Below are positions 27,905-37,181 of a stretch of 64,000 bases of DNA, one piece after another. Location of the stretch: positions 310,001 through 374,000 of the forward strand of contig JAYQSP010000006.1 of NCBI GenBank assembly GCA_038146925.1. Direction: 5' to 3'. Positions within the stretch are counted from its first letter, which is position 1. Every line of letters starts with the position of its first letter. A program made the position numbers and the translations under genes. This DNA comes from UBA830 sp038146925 (lineage in GTDB: Bacteria; Pseudomonadota; Alphaproteobacteria; MPNO01; UBA830). The notes under the pieces were generated by a model, which ran no database searches, was not told the DNA's origin, and saw nothing but the letters and a program-made list of their open reading frames with translations.

Positions 27905-29623
27905 TTAGCTCGGTCCGCACACCACATTGACCAGCGCCTGACGCTTCTCACCCGTCACCACGTTCAGCGCCTTGTCCAGTGTCGCCATCAGATCGCCCGG
28001 TTCGGTAACCCGGAAGCCTGCCCCGCCCGACACCTCGACCGCCTTTTCGTAATGCTGATCGACCGTGAAGTGGGTCAACGGCTGGCGGTTTGCCCTGGCG
28101 GCATAGCCATCGGGCTCCAGCCCGACCGTCGACCGGTGCACCGCCTGCCAGTGCTGATTGTTGAACACCACCCACAGGATCGGCAGGTTCTGTTCGGCGG
28201 CCACGTAGTGGCACGATACCGGTACATTGAACATGTAGGCACCGTCGCCTTCGGTGCCGATCACCAGCTTGTCAGGGGCGGCCAGCTGCGCACCGAGCGC
28301 GACGCCCATGCCATGCCCCAGCCCCGACGCGGCACCCGCATTCAGCATGGTGCCCGGCCGGTCGGTATCGATATATTGCTGCATCAGCGGCGATTCCCGC
28401 ACCATGATGGTATCCGGATCGCGGATCTGGTTCAGACAGTGCGAGATAAAAGCGGGGCTGATCGGCGACTGGGTTTTCTCCGCTTCCAGTTTCGATCGCC
28501 ATGCTTCTTCCAGTTCCGCGTGCGCTTTCGTCATCCGGTCGCGTCGCGTTGCGATCTTATCGGCGGCCCCTTTCTCGTATTCCGCCATCGCCAGCAGCAG
28601 CGCCCTGAATCCGATATCCGACGGACAGGTCAGCGACATGTCGGCGGGAAATCCGCGCACCGGCACCATCGTATACATGGGATCGGCGGCGATATGGATG
28701 ACCTTGCAATCGTCCGGCGGCGTTACCTGCGACGGCAGCCACGGCACCACCGTATCGAACACGACGATGACGTCCGCCTCAGCGACGTATGGATTGGGAT
28801 TGTAGCCCGCATGCATGGGATGACGCGGCGGCAGCGCCGTGGCCCGGTTTCGGTACTCTACCACCGGGATGGCGAACCTGTCGGCCAGTTCGGACAGCGG
28901 CGCCATGACACCGGGATTGCGCCCGCCCCAGTTGGTGATCATCACCGGCCGCTCGGCATTGGCCAGCAACGACGCGACTTCGTCCACCACGTTGGGATCG
29001 GGCCATGGCGGCGATGCCGGCTGTATCCTGTTCGGGGAATCGAAGCTGAATTCATCCATCTTCAACGCCAGCACTTCGCGCGGCAACGACAGATAAACCG
29101 GCCCCCGCGGTTCGCTCATCGAGACCGAAAGCGCCCGGTCCACGATGTCCGCGACCTGTTCGCCGTTGCGCAGCTCGTAGTCCCATTTCACCGCTTCGCG
29201 CGTCATGCCCGCCTGGTCGTACATTTCCTGCGTCCAGTGGATGTCGAGACTTCGATGACCTTTCAGCGTGTGTTCGTTGGTTGGGGTCCGCCCGGCCGTA
29301 AACAGCATCGGCACATATCCGCGCGCCGCGTTCAGCAGGCCGTTCATGGCGTTCGCGGTGCCGACATTGACGTGCATCATCGTCATCTGCGGCCGGCCCG
29401 ATATCAGGTAGTGGCCGATCGCCATGTGCTGGGCGGTGTTTTCATGCGGACAGGTGATGGGATCGGGAATCGGCGTTCCCAGCGCCTGCGCCTTTGCCAG
29501 CGCTTCGATCAGCGGTGCGAAATCGGTGCCGGCATTCGCAAACAGATAATCGACCCCGCGGTCCGCCAGCACGGCGAGATAGGCGTCCGCGACGGTGCAG
29601 TCTTTAAGCGTTTTCTTCGGCAC
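27905..29623 (-). CDS. Thiamine-diphosphate-dependent enzyme, acetolactate synthase/benzoylformate decarboxylase-like
   Basis: The 572-residue protein starts at GTG 29623 after GGGGA. The glutamate that activates ThDP lies in TCPHENTAQHMAIGHYL near 57-73, and the cofactor motif is GTEGDGAYMFN to VVFNNQHW near 440-470. An AGRTP segment near 110 resembles the acetolactate-synthase domain. Conservation of the full three-domain fold and lack of a regulatory subunit suggest a catabolic 2-oxoacid decarboxylase. It precedes the 2-hydroxyacid dehydrogenase operon by 150 bases and diverges from the VOC protein at 29679. Confidence 0.85.
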   Translation of the reverse strand: MPKKTLKDCTVADAYLAVLADRGVDYLFANAGTDFAPLIEALAKAQALGTPIPDPITCPHENTAQHMAIGHYLISGRPQMTMMHVNVGTANAMNGLLNAARGYVPMLFTAGRTPTNEHTLKGHRSLDIHWTQEMYDQAGMTREAVKWDYELRNGEQVADIVDRALSVSMSEPRGPVYLSLPREVLALKMDEFSFDSPNRIQPASPPWPDPNVVDEVASLLANAERPVMITNWGGRNPGVMAPLSELADRFAIPVVEYRNRATALPPRHPMHAGYNPNPYVAEADVIVVFDTVVPWLPSQVTPPDDCKVIHIAADPMYTMVPVRGFPADMSLTCPSDIGFRALLLAMAEYEKGAADKIATRRDRMTKAHAELEEAWRSKLEAEKTQSPISPAFISHCLNQIRDPDTIMVRESPLMQQYIDTDRPGTMLNAGAASGLGHGMGVALGAQLAAPDKLVIGTEGDGAYMFNVPVSCHYVAAEQNLPILWVVFNNQHWQAVHRSTVGLEPDGYAARANRQPLTHFTVDQHYEKAVEVSGGAGFRVTEPGDLMATLDKALNVVTGEKRQALVNVVCGPS

Positions 29624-29678
29624 GGTTCATCCCCGGTATTTGTTAATCTGCCGGGGAGAATGCCTCTTTGGAACGATC

Positions 29679-30080
29679 ATGGCAAAGCCCCAGACCTTCG
29701 TCCGTTCGGCCCCGATCCCCGCCGTCCGCGATGTGTTGAAAAGCCGCGATTTCTATTGCAATGCCTTGAGATTCAGGACCGGCGGGGTGTGGGGCGAGCC
29801 GCCCTGCTTCGCCATCGTCGGCCGCGACACGATCACAGTGTTTCTTGACCAGGCGCCCGACGGCGCGCCAATCCCGTACAATCACGGCTGGGCGGCGTAT
29901 CTGTACGTGACCAACGTCAACGCGCTCGCGGCGGAGTTCTCGGCCAACGGCGTCGAGTTGATCCGGGGGCCGAAGGAAGCCGACTACGGATGCCGTGAAG
30001 TCGACATTCGCGACCCGGACGGCCACCTGATCGGGTTCAGCCAGGATCTCAATCCGGGACCGGACGGGCCCGGGCTCTAG
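29679..30080 (+). CDS. VOC/glyoxalase-fold protein
   Basis: From ATG 29679 this encodes 133 residues with the paired beta-alpha-beta-beta-beta motifs of the vicinal oxygen chelate family. Features include SAPIPAVRDVLKSRDFYCNA near 10-29 and the C-terminal REVDIRDPDGHLIGFSQD, whose glutamate or aspartate region usually holds a metal ligand. Such proteins include glyoxalases, dioxygenases and resistance proteins. The specific reaction is unknown. Its TAG stop overlaps the stop of the convergent UbiD gene as CTAG. Confidence 0.8.
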   Translation: MAKPQTFVRSAPIPAVRDVLKSRDFYCNALRFRTGGVWGEPPCFAIVGRDTITVFLDQAPDGAPIPYNHGWAAYLYVTNVNALAAEFSANGVELIRGPKEADYGCREVDIRDPDGHLIGFSQDLNPGPDGPGL

Positions 30081-31726
30081 GTTTCGTCGTCCTCGCCCTT
30101 CAGCGTCCGGACCTCGGTGTTCATCTGCAGATCATTGCGGCGGCGCTGGGCGATGATTTCGCCCGTTTTGAAGTAGTCGCTTTCGACGGCGCGCTGCGCC
30201 ATGACGTCGAATTCCTCTTCCCATTCGCCAAGCGAGTAGCCGTGCCACGGCACCTGGGGTTTGAGTTCGGGCAGGCCGAGCTCGTCCCAGATTTCCTTGG
30301 CGTTCTCCATGAATTCCTTCTTGGGCAGGGAAATCGGCGGAAAGTCTTCCTTCAGCGTGGCGTCGAACAGCACCGAGGCATCCTCGCCGCCATTGCGTCC
30401 GCTGCGCGGTCCGTGACCGGAATCCCGGTGTTTGAGTATTTCGACGTCGAGCGCCGGGTTGGCGCGATAGGCCATAGCCCAGAACACCGCATCGGCGTTG
30501 TCGGGATCGATATCGTCGTTGACCGCGATGACGTATTTGCCCGCCGCCCGATGCAGTGAGGCGGCGCCGTACATGGCGCGCCAGACTTCCGTACTCGGCA
30601 TGCCGCGTTCGCAGATGATAACGATCAGCTTTCGGATATTCGTCAGCGGCTCGTGCATCGAAACCCGGATCACACCCTTGATGCCGAGGTGATCCCGGAG
30701 ATGCTCGGTGAACATCGGCTCGTAGGCGACACGCTTGATGACGGAGGATTCCGATGGCGTTACCTGGCTGATGATCGAGGTCAGGATCGCGTCGCGTTTT
30801 CGCGTGATGCAGGTGACATCCATGTAGGCGTTGTATTCCTGCAGGTTCACATGGCCGTGGGATTCGCCGAACGGCGCTTCCGGTTCCAGGTATTCGGTGT
30901 CGATATAGCCCTCGATGACGATCTCGGCCTCCGCCGGCACCATCAGGTCAACCGTCTTCGCCTTCACGATATTGATCGACGACCCCGCCAGCGCACCGGC
31001 GACGCGGAATTCGTCCATGCTTTCGGGCAGCTTGATCGCCGATGTGAACGTCACGGCCGGCGGCGCGCCGAGTACGACGGCGGCTGGCATTTTCTCGCCG
31101 CGCTTCTTGTACTTCTCCCAGTGTATGTAGATTCCCGGGCGCAGTTCCAGAGACGGGTTCATGCCCATCCGCTTCTGGCCTTTGATCTGGCCGCGGTAAT
31201 TACCCATGTTCTGAATGCCGCTGTCGGGATCTTTCGTAATGTACTGCGACAGCGTCGTATAGGGTGCGTTGTCCCAGCCCGGCGTCGAGATCGGCACGGG
31301 CACGCCGTCCAGCCCCTGTCCCGCGATATCGAGATCTTCGCCCTGCCAGACGATTTCCTGGCAAGGCGCGTCCGTCACTTCGACCGGGTCGATCGGATTG
31401 GCCGTCGCCCGGGCCCAGGTTTCCTCGATTTCGTCCAGCTCGCAGCCGATACCGGTGCGGTAGATGTCGCGGCTGGCCGCCAGCACTCCGACGGCGACCG
31501 GGATGTCGAACTTGCGACCCTTGGAATCCACCACGTTGGTGAACAGGAACGCCTTGCGGTCTTTTTCTTCCAGCCCGCCCCGGAACTGCCAGCGGACCAG
31601 CGGATGCAGTTCGGTGTCCTTATTGATCTCCCGGTCCACCCTTACAAGCAACCCGCGTCGGTCGAGTTCTTCCAGATGATCGTGCAGGTCGGGATAGTCG
31701 CGCTTCGGGGCTTTTCCGTCGGTCAT
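30077..31726 (-). CDS. UbiD-family prFMN-dependent decarboxylase, copy 1
   Basis: The 549-residue protein has the UbiD hallmarks: the prFMN-site arginine in NMGNYRGQIKG (R178) and the two glutamates in EPEAPFGESHGHV (E283 and E288, five apart), corresponding to the Arg-Glu-Glu network of the family. Such enzymes reversibly decarboxylate unsaturated or aromatic acids with prenylated FMN from UbiX. It is the third gene of a tandem UbiD triplet, 41 bases after copy 2. No UbiX gene lies in the window, so cofactor supply must come from elsewhere. The substrate is unknown. Confidence 0.9.
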   Translation of the reverse strand: MTDGKAPKRDYPDLHDHLEELDRRGLLVRVDREINKDTELHPLVRWQFRGGLEEKDRKAFLFTNVVDSKGRKFDIPVAVGVLAASRDIYRTGIGCELDEIEETWARATANPIDPVEVTDAPCQEIVWQGEDLDIAGQGLDGVPVPISTPGWDNAPYTTLSQYITKDPDSGIQNMGNYRGQIKGQKRMGMNPSLELRPGIYIHWEKYKKRGEKMPAAVVLGAPPAVTFTSAIKLPESMDEFRVAGALAGSSINIVKAKTVDLMVPAEAEIVIEGYIDTEYLEPEAPFGESHGHVNLQEYNAYMDVTCITRKRDAILTSIISQVTPSESSVIKRVAYEPMFTEHLRDHLGIKGVIRVSMHEPLTNIRKLIVIICERGMPSTEVWRAMYGAASLHRAAGKYVIAVNDDIDPDNADAVFWAMAYRANPALDVEILKHRDSGHGPRSGRNGGEDASVLFDATLKEDFPPISLPKKEFMENAKEIWDELGLPELKPQVPWHGYSLGEWEEEFDVMAQRAVESDYFKTGEIIAQRRRNDLQMNTEVRTLKGEDDET

Positions 31727-31767
31727 GTCGGTCTTTCGTTTATCGGTGGTTGTTGGCTTTTAGCCGG

Positions 31768-33501
31768 TTACTTGTCTTTATCCTTCACCTGGGACGCGTC
31801 CTCAAGCTTGTCCCAGGTCAGGGTCTCGTCGACATCGTCGCCCGCGCCGGGATTGCCCATATCAAGGGTGCGAATCTCCGTATTGATCGGCACGTCGCCG
31901 CGACGGCGCTGGGCGATGATCTGGCCGGTGGTCCAGTATTCGCTTTTGACCGCGCGCCGGGCCATGGCTTCGAGGCCCGAATTCCATTCGCCCATGTCGT
32001 AGCCGAACCAGGGCGCTTTCGGTTTCAGCTTCGGCAGGCCGAGCTCTTCCCAGATCTTCTTGGCCTTCTCCATAAACTCGCGCTTGGGCAGCGATACGGG
32101 CGGGAAGGTCTCCTTCAGCGTCGCATCGATCAGCACTGCGCTGTCCTCGGGATCGAGCAGGCTGCGCGGACCGTGACCCTCGTGCTTGTGCTTCAGGATT
32201 TCGACGTCGTTATGCGGTTTGCAGCGATACGACATCGCCCAGAATACAGCATCGGTATCGTCGGGATCGATATCCTCGTTCACGCAGATGATCCATTTTC
32301 CTTCCGCCTGGCGCAGCGAAGCCACCCCGTACATGGCGCGCCATATTTCGGTACGCGGTATGCCGCGTTCGACCACGACGATGATGAGCTTATGCAGCGA
32401 CGTCAGCGGCTCATGCGTCGAGACGTGTTTGATGCCCTTGATGCCGAGATGATCGCGCAGATGTTCGATCTGCCTCGCTTCGTAAGCCGGACGCTTGATG
32501 GTGCCGGATTCCGACGGCGTCACCTGGCTGACCCACGATGTCATGACGGATTTCTTGCGTCGCGTGATCGCCGTGATGTCGAGATACGCGTTGTATTCCT
32601 GCAGGTTCACATGGCCATGGGATTCACCGAACGGCGCTTCGGGTTCCAGCAGTTCGGTCGACACCAGGCCTTCGATGACGATTTCGGATTCCGCAGGCAC
32701 GATCAGGTCGACCGTCTTGCACCTGGTCACGTTCAGCGGCGCGCCCGCGAGCCCACCGGACACCGCCAGTTCATCCAGTTTTTCCGGCACTTTCTGCACG
32801 GCTGTGAACGACACCACCGGCGGCGCGCCGATCACGACGGCAACCGGCATCGGCTTGCCGAGTTTTTTCCATTCCAGCCAGTGCATGTAGCCGCCGGTGC
32901 GCAGTTCGGTCGACGGGTTCATCCCGAGCCGGGTCGGCGCCTTCACCATACCCCGGTAATTGCCCATGTTCTGGATACCGGTATGGGGGTCCTTGGTGAT
33001 GAAGTGAGACGAAGAAAAATACGGCGCGTTGTCCCAGCCGGGCGACGAGATCGGCACCGGGATGGCATCCAGCCCGTTGCCGTTCAGCAGATCGTCGCCT
33101 TCGAACACCAGTTCGTGGCAGGGCGCGTCGCCATCCGGCACCATGTTGGGTTCGATCGGATTGTTGATCGCGTCGATCCAGGTCTGCTTAAGCTCGCTGA
33201 TATCGCAGCGCATGCCGACCTGGTAAATCTCCTGATTACCGGCAAGGCCGCAGACCAGCACCGGAATATCGTATTTCCGGCCTTTGGAATCCGTGATGTT
33301 GGTGAACAGGAACGCTTTGCGGTCTTCCTCGTCGATGCCGCCGCGGAACTGCCAGCGCACCAGCGGGTGCATCTCGGTATCCTTGTTGATTTCGCGGTCG
33401 ATCTCGATCAGCAGGCCCTTGTCCCGCAATTCCTCGATATGTTCGTGAAGATCGGTGTATCCGCGGTCTTCGACCGTCATGTCCGCTGTTTTTATTGCCA
33501 T
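31768..33501 (-). CDS. UbiD-family prFMN-dependent decarboxylase, copy 2
   Basis: Starting at ATG 33501 (GGAGGGAAAGAGG upstream) the product is 577 residues; the open frame further upstream is out-of-frame noise from copy 3. The NMGNYRGMVKAP arginine region and EPEAPFGESHGHV glutamates are intact, so it should be catalytic. Overall it is similar to copies 1 and 3, with a distinct C-terminal tail rich in lysine and aspartate (LTWDKLEDASQVKDKDK). It is the middle gene of the triplet, 29 bases after copy 3. Specificity is unknown. Confidence 0.9.
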   Translation of the reverse strand: MAIKTADMTVEDRGYTDLHEHIEELRDKGLLIEIDREINKDTEMHPLVRWQFRGGIDEEDRKAFLFTNITDSKGRKYDIPVLVCGLAGNQEIYQVGMRCDISELKQTWIDAINNPIEPNMVPDGDAPCHELVFEGDDLLNGNGLDAIPVPISSPGWDNAPYFSSSHFITKDPHTGIQNMGNYRGMVKAPTRLGMNPSTELRTGGYMHWLEWKKLGKPMPVAVVIGAPPVVSFTAVQKVPEKLDELAVSGGLAGAPLNVTRCKTVDLIVPAESEIVIEGLVSTELLEPEAPFGESHGHVNLQEYNAYLDITAITRRKKSVMTSWVSQVTPSESGTIKRPAYEARQIEHLRDHLGIKGIKHVSTHEPLTSLHKLIIVVVERGIPRTEIWRAMYGVASLRQAEGKWIICVNEDIDPDDTDAVFWAMSYRCKPHNDVEILKHKHEGHGPRSLLDPEDSAVLIDATLKETFPPVSLPKREFMEKAKKIWEELGLPKLKPKAPWFGYDMGEWNSGLEAMARRAVKSEYWTTGQIIAQRRRGDVPINTEIRTLDMGNPGAGDDVDETLTWDKLEDASQVKDKDK

Positions 33502-33530
33502 CCTCTTTCCCTCCTGTCTCGTATTGGTAT

Positions 33531-35207
33531 CTAGTTCCGATCCTCGTCCCAGCCGGGTATGGACCGGACATGCGTATTGGGTTTGACGCCAGCGCGACGG
33601 CGCTGAGCGCTTCTTTTTCCGTTCTCGAGATATTCGCCCCGGGCCGCGCGTTCCGCCAGCCGGTCCCATTCTTCGGTCCAGTCGCCCAGCGAATAGCCGT
33701 GCCACGGGCTTTCCGGGTGGAGCGGCGGCAGGCCGAGCTCTTCCCAAAGCTCCTTCGCGCGCTCCATGTATTCGCGCTTGGGAAGCGCCAGAGGCGGCAT
33801 TTCGCGTTTCAGCGTCGCATCGATCAGTAGTGTAGAGTCTTCCGGCCGTGCTCCGTCCTTGCCTTTGGGGCCATGTCCAGCATCGCGGTGGCGCAGGATT
33901 TCGACGTCCTTGTCAGGGTCGGCACGATAGCCAAGCGACCAGAACACCGCATCGCCGTTGTCGGGGTCGATATCCTCGTTCACGGCGATGACGTATTTGC
34001 CGCAATCCGCGCGCAGGCTGGTCGCACCGTAGAGCGCGCGCCAGACTTCGGTTCGCGGCGTTCCCGGCTCCATCTGCAGAAAGATCACACGGCGGATATT
34101 GGTCAATGGCTCGTGCAGAAAAACCCTCTTCACGCCTTTGATACCCAGGTGATCCCGCAAGTGCGCCAGAAACATCGGTTCGTACGCCACGCGCTTGATG
34201 ACGGAGGATTCCGACGGCGTCACCTGACTGATGATCGACGACAGAACCGCATCGGATTTCCGCGTGATCGCCGAGACCTCGAAGATCATGTTGTAATCTT
34301 CCAGCGAAATATGTCCGTGGGATTCCCCGAACGGGGCTTCTGGTTCCAGGTACTCGGTATCGACGAAACCTTCGATGACGATCTCGGAATCCGCCGGCAC
34401 CATAAGGTCCGACGTCCGGCATTTGACGATGCGGATCGGCGCGCCGGCCAGTGCGCCGGCGATCGTGAGCTCGTCCACGTCACGCCGGATTTTCTGCGGC
34501 CCGGTATAAGCAACCGCCGGCGGACAGCCGAGCACCACCGCGCACGGCATTTTCTCGCCGCGCGCCCTGTATTTTTCCCAGTGCAGGTAACCGCCCGCTC
34601 CGCCTTCGCGGGCGGACATGCGAACCGCCATGCGGTTAGACGCTTTCAGCCCGCCGCGATAAGTGCCCATGTTCTGGATACCGGTATCCGGATCGACCGT
34701 CACGAACAGTCCGGCCGTCAGATACGGAGCGCTGTCGAATCCCGGGGTAGAAATCGGCACCGGAAGGGCATCGAGTCCCTTTCCGTCTCCCACCAGTTCG
34801 TCGCCCGACAAAACGACCTCCTGGCAGGGTGCCTCGGATACCGTGACGGGCTCGATCGGGTTGTTCACCGCGTTTGCCCAGTGCGGGCCGATTTCCTCCA
34901 GCGGCACGCCGATCCCGGTGCGGTAAACTTCGCGATTGGCGGCGAGCGCCCCGACGACCACGGGCATATCGTAAGTCCGCCCGCGACTGTCGTGCACGTT
35001 TGTAAAAAGAAACGCCTTGCGCCCGGCGTCGGGTATGCCGCCCCGATACTGCCAGCGCACCAGCGGATGAAGTTCCGTGTCTTTGTTGACCGGCTTGTCG
35101 ATACGCAGCAACAGTCCCGCCGCTTCCAGCGCCGCAAGATGTCCCTGCAGGTCGCGATATTCCGAAGGACCGGCCTCTGCCGACGGTCTTACCCGCGTTG
35201 CCATCAA
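33531..35207 (-). CDS. UbiD-family prFMN-dependent decarboxylase, copy 3
   Basis: The 558-residue protein is the first gene of the tandem UbiD triplet. It keeps the arginine in NMGTYRGGLKAS and the glutamate pair in EPEAPFGESHGHI. The initiator is one of two adjacent ATG codons (35207 or 35204). The C-terminus is arginine-rich (GKRSAQRRRAGVKPN). A TetR gene ends 111 bases upstream. Three diverged but equally intact copies suggest either different substrates or a hetero-oligomer. Neither option can be decided from sequence. Confidence 0.9.
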   Translation of the reverse strand: MMATRVRPSAEAGPSEYRDLQGHLAALEAAGLLLRIDKPVNKDTELHPLVRWQYRGGIPDAGRKAFLFTNVHDSRGRTYDMPVVVGALAANREVYRTGIGVPLEEIGPHWANAVNNPIEPVTVSEAPCQEVVLSGDELVGDGKGLDALPVPISTPGFDSAPYLTAGLFVTVDPDTGIQNMGTYRGGLKASNRMAVRMSAREGGAGGYLHWEKYRARGEKMPCAVVLGCPPAVAYTGPQKIRRDVDELTIAGALAGAPIRIVKCRTSDLMVPADSEIVIEGFVDTEYLEPEAPFGESHGHISLEDYNMIFEVSAITRKSDAVLSSIISQVTPSESSVIKRVAYEPMFLAHLRDHLGIKGVKRVFLHEPLTNIRRVIFLQMEPGTPRTEVWRALYGATSLRADCGKYVIAVNEDIDPDNGDAVFWSLGYRADPDKDVEILRHRDAGHGPKGKDGARPEDSTLLIDATLKREMPPLALPKREYMERAKELWEELGLPPLHPESPWHGYSLGDWTEEWDRLAERAARGEYLENGKRSAQRRRAGVKPNTHVRSIPGWDEDRN

Positions 35208-35318
35208 TTCAATACCTGTGTCGAAGTAGCGCTCCGCGAGCGCGCGGTGCGTCCTTCATTCTATGCCGTCAGCTATGCCGGTTCAATACGCCACCGTATG
35301 GTGGGGTGTTTCCACGGT

Positions 35319-35915
35319 TCAATTTGCAACCCTGGTAGACAACAACAGGTGATACTCTCGCGCACGTTCCAACCGATCCTCAACCGGCAGGCCACCGCTG
35401 CGCAGGAATTCCCCGGTCATGATGGCCTGATACAGTTGTCCACGCACCCGCGCTTCCTCGCGCGGGAAACCGATTTCCTCCAGACGTTGCATCAGAAACG
35501 ACAGTCTCTGTGCATCCCGTTCTTCAATCCGCCGCGCGACTTCGGAATCTTCGTGAGACAGCATACGAAGCGACACTGTCTGGCCACGCGTGATGCGTCG
35601 GATCACGCTTTCGAACAACGCCCAGATTCTCTCGGCCGGGGTGCTTTCATCATCGATATCCGGAGACATCTGATCGTCCCAGATGGCAAACCAGCGATCG
35701 AGCAACGCGTCGAGCAGTTCCTGCCGGTCCTTGAAATGCCAGTAGAAACTGCCTTTGGTAACCCCGAGACGTTTCGCGAGGGGCTCCACTCGAACGCCCT
35801 CCAGCCCGGCATCTCCCAACAACTCCCACGCGCCCGCGATCCAGTCCTCGCGGGTCAGGCTGTCGCTTGTCCGTCCTTTACGGTCGGTCGAGGATGTGTC
35901 AGCGGAATTAGTCAT
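35319..35915 (-). CDS. TetR-family regulator beside the UbiD triplet
   Basis: From ATG 35915, with GGAGG nine bases upstream, the product is 198 residues. The helix-turn-helix is at about 42-62 (RVEPLAKRLGVTKGSFYWHF), followed by a helical ligand domain. It is transcribed towards the UbiD genes (111-base gap) and diverges from the TTT binding protein at 36076. A short hairpin CCACC-GTAT-GGTGG at 35291-35304 and a repeated CGGTTCAAT lie in the gap and could be operator or terminator. It probably controls the UbiD and/or transporter genes. Confidence 0.85.
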   Translation of the reverse strand: MTNSADTSSTDRKGRTSDSLTREDWIAGAWELLGDAGLEGVRVEPLAKRLGVTKGSFYWHFKDRQELLDALLDRWFAIWDDQMSPDIDDESTPAERIWALFESVIRRITRGQTVSLRMLSHEDSEVARRIEERDAQRLSFLMQRLEEIGFPREEARVRGQLYQAIMTGEFLRSGGLPVEDRLERAREYHLLLSTRVAN

Positions 35916-36075
35916 TGTTATTTCCTCCACCCCAAATGAATGCCGTCAATTCTGGACGAGAGCAAGGCGGAAACGCCGACGGGAAAACGAAAATCCCCTC
36001 CCCTCTTCCAAATCCGGCGCGCTCCGCTTAATCTTTTGAAACGCATCTTTGACAGGACAAAAAGGGAGGAACCAA

Positions 36076-37107
36076 ATGTCCAAGCGTACCAGACTGGCGA
36101 TTTCCGTGCTGCCCGCAGTGGCAGCGCTGGGAATTGCCGTACCGGCCGTCGCAGACGGTCACGGTGACGTCTCCGAATTTTACAAAGGCAAAACGGTCAC
36201 CGTCATGGTGCCGTCGGGCCTCGGCGCAACGCTTGGCCTCTATGGCCGGCTCACCACCGAACATCTCGGAAAACACATTCCGGGTAACCCGACCGTGATC
36301 ATTCAGTCGCGCCCGGGTGGCGGCGGCACCAAGGGCGCTGCCTATGCCTATAACGCGGCACCCAAGGATGGGACTTATATCGCCGAAGCGCTGGCGCCTT
36401 CCGTTCTCGCGCCGTTGCTGCGGAAGATGAAGTTCGACGCCTCCAAGTTCCAGTGGCTCGGATCGATCGCACCCCGCCCAGCCGTTATTTCGGTCTGGCA
36501 CAAATCTCCGGTGAAGAACCTGGAAGAAGCGAGAAAGATCGAAGCCATCATGGGCTCTACAGGGCTGGGTTCCGAAACCTATCTCGCGCCCACATTGCTC
36601 AACCATATTGCCGGCACGAAATTCAAGATCGTTAAAGGCTATAAGGGTGGCGCCAAAATCAACAAGGCGATGGAAGGCGGCGAGGTTCATGGTCGCATGA
36701 ACTACTGGTCGGGATGGACCGCTGGTAAGCCGGGCTGGCTCAAGGAGAATAAACTGCACCATATCGCGACCTATGGCGGCGACATTCCCGAGCTGAAAGA
36801 CATTCCTTCGCTCGGCAGCCTTGCCAAGAACGCCGAAGAGACGGCAATGGTGAAATTCCTCGAAGTCGCTCCGCGGATCGGCATGGGCTTCTGGGTACAT
36901 GAAGATGTGCCGAAAAAACGCGTTGCCGCGCTCCGCAAAGCGTTCATGGCCATGCTTAATGATCCTGCATTCCTGGCCGACGCTAAGAAGCGCAAGGCTC
37001 CAGTCACTCCGGTCGCCGGCGAGACGCTCGATAAGCTAGTCGCGGAAGCCTATGCGACACCGCCGGCAACGATCGCCAAGCTGAAGAGCGTCTTCGGCTT
37101 CAAGTAA
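36076..37107 (+). CDS. TTT-family periplasmic binding protein (TctC/Bug-like)
   Basis: The 343-residue protein from ATG 36076 (GGGAGG upstream) has a signal peptide ending around AVPAVADG (near 27). The body has the Bug fold, with FYKGKTVTVMVPSG near 36-49 and PGGGGTKGAAYAYNAAP near 80-96. It captures di- or tricarboxylates or aromatic acids in the periplasm. A strong terminator follows it, and the membrane components are encoded convergently at 37182, which is an unusual split of the TTT genes. It is divergently arranged with TetR. Confidence 0.88.
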   Translation: MSKRTRLAISVLPAVAALGIAVPAVADGHGDVSEFYKGKTVTVMVPSGLGATLGLYGRLTTEHLGKHIPGNPTVIIQSRPGGGGTKGAAYAYNAAPKDGTYIAEALAPSVLAPLLRKMKFDASKFQWLGSIAPRPAVISVWHKSPVKNLEEARKIEAIMGSTGLGSETYLAPTLLNHIAGTKFKIVKGYKGGAKINKAMEGGEVHGRMNYWSGWTAGKPGWLKENKLHHIATYGGDIPELKDIPSLGSLAKNAEETAMVKFLEVAPRIGMGFWVHEDVPKKRVAALRKAFMAMLNDPAFLADAKKRKAPVTPVAGETLDKLVAEAYATPPATIAKLKSVFGFK

Positions 37108-37128
37108 ACCTCACGGCGCATTAACGAC

Positions 37129-37163
37129 AACACCCCGGAGCAAATGCTCCGGGGTGTTTTTTT
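37129..37163 (+). terminator. Strong rho-independent terminator
   Basis: A 13-base-pair stem AACACCCCGGAGC / GCTCCGGGGTGTT with an AAAT loop is followed by a run of T residues. It lies between convergent genes. The T run reads downstream of the plus-strand TctC gene. Confidence 0.92.
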
Positions 37164-37181
37164 GTCACTGATCTCTGGGGG

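Noticed and set aside
33502..33747. An N-terminal extension of 82 residues on UbiD copy 2
   Set aside because: It overlaps copy 3 in another frame; the ATG at 33501 has a strong GGAGG-type site and matches the family start.
36001..36075. Short GGCG-type hairpins in the TetR/TctC gap
   Set aside because: The stems are only four to five base pairs and have no repeated copy, so they are not reported as operators.
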